Shown one piece after another: positions 61,066 to 64,000 of a stretch of DNA of 64,000 bases (within the stretch, counting starts at the first letter, position 1; each line of letters starts with the position of its first letter). The DNA comes from Candidatus Bathycorpusculum sp. (GTDB lineage: Archaea > Thermoproteota > Bathyarchaeia > Bathyarchaeales > Bathycorpusculaceae), in NCBI GenBank assembly GCA_009778385.1, contig WRJX01000104.1, forward strand, positions 62,001 to 126,000, given 5' to 3'. The translations under genes were made by a program, and so were the position numbers. A model generated the notes under the pieces. That model made no database searches. It was not told where the DNA came from and worked only from the letters and a program-made list of their open reading frames with translations.

Positions 61066-61207
61066 GTCATACTTTCCCGTCTAGGCCTGCTTTTAAATTA
61101 AAGATTGCATCATATACATTAGTGTCTGGTGTTAGTTGTAAAGTTATTTTCTAATTCTAAAGTAAGCAGTAGTGGTGATACTTAAAAAATGAGAAGGGGA
61201 AGAAGTT

Positions 61208-62695
61208 TTAGCCTTTAACAACTGATAGGGGTACAAGTCGTGCTACTTTGGTTGCTATGCCAACTTGGTCACTGACGTCTGCAACTGTATCGACGTTTTT
61301 GTATGCTGGGTCGGCTTCTTCGGCTAACACCATTGGGCTTGCTGCTCGAACAGTTATGCCACGTTTTTCAAGGCCTGTTTTGATTTCTCCGCCCCAATAT
61401 TTACGTTTGGCTGCAGATCTACTCATCATACGTCCAGCACCATGTGCGGTAGAGCCAAAAGTTAAATCCATGGCTTTTTGACTGCCAACTAGAACCCATG
61501 AACTTGTTCCCATGCTACCGGGGATAAGGACGGGTTGGCCTTCACTTCGGTAGTCTGCTGGTACATCTGGGTGTCCGGGTGGAAAAGCACGCGTTGCACC
61601 TTTACGATGAACCCAAACTTTTTTGGTTTCATTGCCAATTTTATGATCTTCAATTTTTGCAATGTTATGAGCAACATCATAAACAAGTTTTAGACAAAGT
61701 TTTTCTGGATCCTGTTTTAGTACCTGCTGGAAGCTTTGACGTACCCAGTGCATGATAGCATGACGATTAGCAAACGCATAATTTACGGCACAGGCCATTG
61801 CTTGATAGTAATTATGGGCTTCAAGACTTGTTCCCGGTGCGCAGGCTAATTCTCGATCTGGAACACTAATTTTGTATTTTTGAATGGCGTGTTCCATGAC
61901 GCGCAGGTAATCTGAGCAAACTTGATGCCCATACCCCCGGGAACCGCAATGTATCATAACAGTTATTTGACCTTCATGGGTTATGCCAAAGGTTTTAGCG
62001 GTTTTTGCGTTAAATATTTTGTCGACTTTTTGGATTTCAAGAAAATGATTCCCTGAACCTAAAGTGCCAATTTGTGTTAAACCCCGACTTTTAGCTGTGT
62101 TTGAAACCATATCTGGATTGGCATTTATCATGCAGCCTTGTTCTTCACAGTGCTCTGCATCTTCTTTCCAACCTAAACCACGTTCAATTAAAAAGTTTAC
62201 ACCATCAACAGTTAGACGGTCTAGGTCACTGTTGCTTATTGTTAGGTCTTTTCTGCGGCTACCTAATCCTGAGGGAACATTATGAAATATGGCTTCTGCA
62301 AGAGCAGGTAAGTGGGGACGTATGTTTTGTTCTGTGAGGTTTGAAGTTAAAAGTCTAACACCACAGTTGATATCATATCCAACGCCGCCGGGGCTTATGA
62401 CGCCTTCATTGTGATCAGTTGCTGCAACTCCTCCTATGGGAAATCCATACCCTTCATGCCCATCAGGTAAAGTGATTGCATACTTGTAAATACCAGGTAA
62501 TTGTGCAACATTGGCGCATTGCCAAAGCGTTCGGTCAGTTTGCATTTTCTCCAGTAAGTTTTGATTAGCAAAAATCATACCGGGAACACGCATATCTGCT
62601 TTGTACTGGGGAATCTTCCAAAGGTAATCAGTAACTTTTTCCAGAGGAACATGTTCTGGTGCTGGTCGTCCTTCATCTTCGCTCAAAAATTTCAC
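61208..62695 (-). CDS. rtcB: RNA-splicing ligase RtcB
   Basis: 495-aa GTP-dependent ligase that joins tRNA exons (2',3'-cyclic phosphate or 3'-phosphate to 5'-OH). Metal ligands: GGVGYDINCGVR (Cys), GSGNHFLEI (His), HCGSRGYGHQV (His), DVAHNIAK (His) and AHGAGRMMSRSAA (His404-like, guanylylated). No intein is present, unlike in several archaea. Alone in its unit; its right neighbour (MBL hydrolase) is on the same strand 36 bp upstream. Confidence 0.96.
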   Translation of the reverse strand: MKFLSEDEGRPAPEHVPLEKVTDYLWKIPQYKADMRVPGMIFANQNLLEKMQTDRTLWQCANVAQLPGIYKYAITLPDGHEGYGFPIGGVAATDHNEGVISPGGVGYDINCGVRLLTSNLTEQNIRPHLPALAEAIFHNVPSGLGSRRKDLTISNSDLDRLTVDGVNFLIERGLGWKEDAEHCEEQGCMINANPDMVSNTAKSRGLTQIGTLGSGNHFLEIQKVDKIFNAKTAKTFGITHEGQITVMIHCGSRGYGHQVCSDYLRVMEHAIQKYKISVPDRELACAPGTSLEAHNYYQAMACAVNYAFANRHAIMHWVRQSFQQVLKQDPEKLCLKLVYDVAHNIAKIEDHKIGNETKKVWVHRKGATRAFPPGHPDVPADYRSEGQPVLIPGSMGTSSWVLVGSQKAMDLTFGSTAHGAGRMMSRSAAKRKYWGGEIKTGLEKRGITVRAASPMVLAEEADPAYKNVDTVADVSDQVGIATKVARLVPLSVVKG

Positions 62696-62731
62696 CAGCT
62701 ACACAAAAAAGAAAGAGATGTTATAAAACAT

Positions 62732-63655
62732 TTAGGAGACAAGTTTTGTCTGGGTTTTTTTGGCGTACTCTATAAAACCGCAGATGCTGTTATCTATTGC
62801 AGTTTTAGCGTAAACCTTGTGTTCGCGCAAAAAGTTTGCAAGTTTACTCATTATAGGATCTTCTGTTAGGACACTTGTAGCAATTTGCTCAAAGGTTTGA
62901 TTTTGTTTTACTGCCTCTTGTACTATTTTATCCCACATCAACAGCTGCGCCTTGTAACCACGTAAACGTCTAACTGCGTCGTCTGCTTTTCCAAAGTGAC
63001 TATAATACAACACAGAAGGACGAAAATCAATGAGCTTATTTAATGAGGCAATGGAGGCATCAAGGTAGAAAGGCGGCGGAGTGGTTGGAGATACCAGGTT
63101 GAACTCTTGGAAATAGGTACCTGCGGCGTCACCTAGAAAGATACCATTGTTAAAGCTTTCGTGGAAGCTTAGACTATGCGAAGCGTGACCTAGAGTTTCA
63201 AAAATTGTTAGTTTGCCGTTATCGCCAAAGTTAATTGTACCCTCGGTCATAGGGATCACTCTGTCTTGGGGAACAGGTTCAGGTTTTCCAAATATTTCAC
63301 TTACAAAACCAAGCACAGACTGTGAGGAGGACCAAAGTTTTTCAGGATTAACTATGTGGGGGATACCTCTTGGATGGACCAGGATTTTAGCGTTTGGCAG
63401 ATGTTTGAGCAGAGTTCCTGCACCGCCTCCATGATCAAGATGGATATGTGTGATTGCAATGGTATCTATGTCTTCAGGGTTTATTTTTAATTCAGCTAAA
63501 CCACAGAGTAAATTGGGTATAGAGTTAGTTGGTCCTGTCTCTATAAGTACAGCCTTTTTAGCGGTCTTTATAACATAGCTTCCAATGAGACTTTTGTATC
63601 CACCCGTTTCAAGATCAATCAGGTAGAGATTTTTTCCGATTTGTTTAGTGTGCAA
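62732..63655 (-). CDS. metallo-beta-lactamase-fold hydrolase
   Basis: 307 aa. The metal-site motif THIHLDHGGGAG (HxHxDH) is near residue 70; further ligands are in LGHASHSLSF (His) and FLGDAAG (Asp), and a late His in YYSHFGKAD. A C-terminal helical part of ~80 residues (about 225-305) is appended to the fold. Probably a glyoxalase II-like or lactonase-like enzyme; the substrate cannot be named. May be in one unit with rtcB. Confidence 0.82.
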   Translation of the reverse strand: MHTKQIGKNLYLIDLETGGYKSLIGSYVIKTAKKAVLIETGPTNSIPNLLCGLAELKINPEDIDTIAITHIHLDHGGGAGTLLKHLPNAKILVHPRGIPHIVNPEKLWSSSQSVLGFVSEIFGKPEPVPQDRVIPMTEGTINFGDNGKLTIFETLGHASHSLSFHESFNNGIFLGDAAGTYFQEFNLVSPTTPPPFYLDASIASLNKLIDFRPSVLYYSHFGKADDAVRRLRGYKAQLLMWDKIVQEAVKQNQTFEQIATSVLTEDPIMSKLANFLREHKVYAKTAIDNSICGFIEYAKKTQTKLVS

Positions 63656-63783
63656 ACTTAATCCTTCTTGTGCGTTAGGTGAGAGCTATTATGCATAAAG
63701 GTTTCCATAAAATAGTGCGAGTTACGCAATAAATTTATTATTTAGTTTCAGTCAAAGTTGAGCAGCCACCGGAGAAAGTTAAA

Positions 63784-64000
63784 GTGAGAGCTATCATCTT
63801 TGGAGCACCAGGTGCAGGTAAAGGCACTTATTCAACTAGGCTTAAAGCCAAACTTGGTGTTGAAGTTATTGCCATGGGAGATATCTTCCGTGCGCAGGTA
63901 AAAGAAAATTCCGAGTTAGGTAAAAAAGTAAAGAGTTACGTAGAAAAAGGCGCGTTAGTTCCTGACGAAATCGTTGTTGAAGTATTAAAGCAACATTTAG
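63784..64000 (+). CDS. adk: adenylate kinase, N-terminal part (runs off the window)
   Basis: The GTG start (63784) is preceded by GGAGAAAG. The frame reads RAIIFGAPGAGKGTYSTRL with the P-loop GAPGAGKGT, then GVEVIAMGDIFRAQVKEN with the AMP-binding region and KSYVEKGALVPDEI. This is the common bacterial-type/short adenylate kinase family (AMP + ATP to 2 ADP), not the Methanococcus/Sulfolobus AdkA. The 72 codons seen stay open to the window edge. Confidence 0.93.
   Translation, partial: MRAIIFGAPGAGKGTYSTRLKAKLGVEVIAMGDIFRAQVKENSELGKKVKSYVEKGALVPDEIVVEVLKQHL

Overview
The window is a 64 kb piece of an archaeal chromosome of low GC content. It carries the archaeal information-processing set: the rps13-rps4-rps11-rpoD-rpl18e-rpl13-rps9-rpoN cluster, the proteasome/SBDS/exosome/eL43/Pcc1 cluster, topoisomerase VI, aIF5B, RtcB, and Kae1 with Bud32. 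RNA polymerase subunit D with two 4Fe-4S motifs and a TFE-beta (RPC34-like) protein point to the TACK side of the archaea. A Bathyarchaeia-like lineage is my best guess, but no rRNA gene is present to test it.

Layout. 0-6.4 kb: TruD, Pth2, a geranylgeranyl reductase, a free-standing GluTR-dimerisation-like protein, a multi-winged-helix regulator, a rubredoxin-TPP-enzyme fusion and a DNA alkyl transferase. 6.9-19.9 kb: tRNA-Gly(CCC), proteasome beta, AMMECR1, a glycosyltransferase, NadC, TFE-beta/RlmE, Kae1-Bud32-XTPase, a ribbon-helix-helix repressor with its palindrome, PyrF and aconitase. 20-26.4 kb: a P3A-type ATPase, a MoaD/SAMP protein, a TIM-barrel isomerase, an HNH nuclease and aIF5B. 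26.4-28.7 kb is the one accessory-looking patch: a wrecked IS481-type transposase, an unknown two-TM protein and a broken small membrane-protein ORF. 28.8-44.2 kb: topoisomerase VI, the ribosomal/RNAP operon, an ABC exporter whose permease is split by an amber codon, and the exosome/proteasome operon. 44.5-53.9 kb is rich in redox genes: SOD, a zinc-type ferredoxin, a disulfide oxidoreductase, a glutaredoxin, an FTR-rubredoxin fusion, a peroxiredoxin and a protein disulfide oxidoreductase, plus HtrA, a CoA-binding protein, endonuclease III and two divergent regulators sharing an operator-like site. 54-64 kb: PAP2, parvulin, HypA with a Mrp/MinD-type ATPase, a HAD protein, a membrane cyclophilin, tRNA-Gly(UCC), a flippase, RtcB, an MBL hydrolase and the start of adenylate kinase.

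How it works together. Most of the window is housekeeping. The more unusual content is (i) rubredoxin domains fused to two different enzymes and a concentrated thiol-redox gene set, (ii) a paralogous pair of multi-wHTH Cys-motif regulators at 2.6 and 52.2 kb, (iii) two short inverted-repeat operators next to DNA-binding proteins, and (iv) four genes broken by a single base or a single stop codon (28.5, 38.2, 48.8 and 58.4 kb). These four may be sequence errors, decay or recoding. I see no CRISPR array, prophage or obvious new defence system; the unknown two-TM gene beside the transposase wreck is the nearest candidate.
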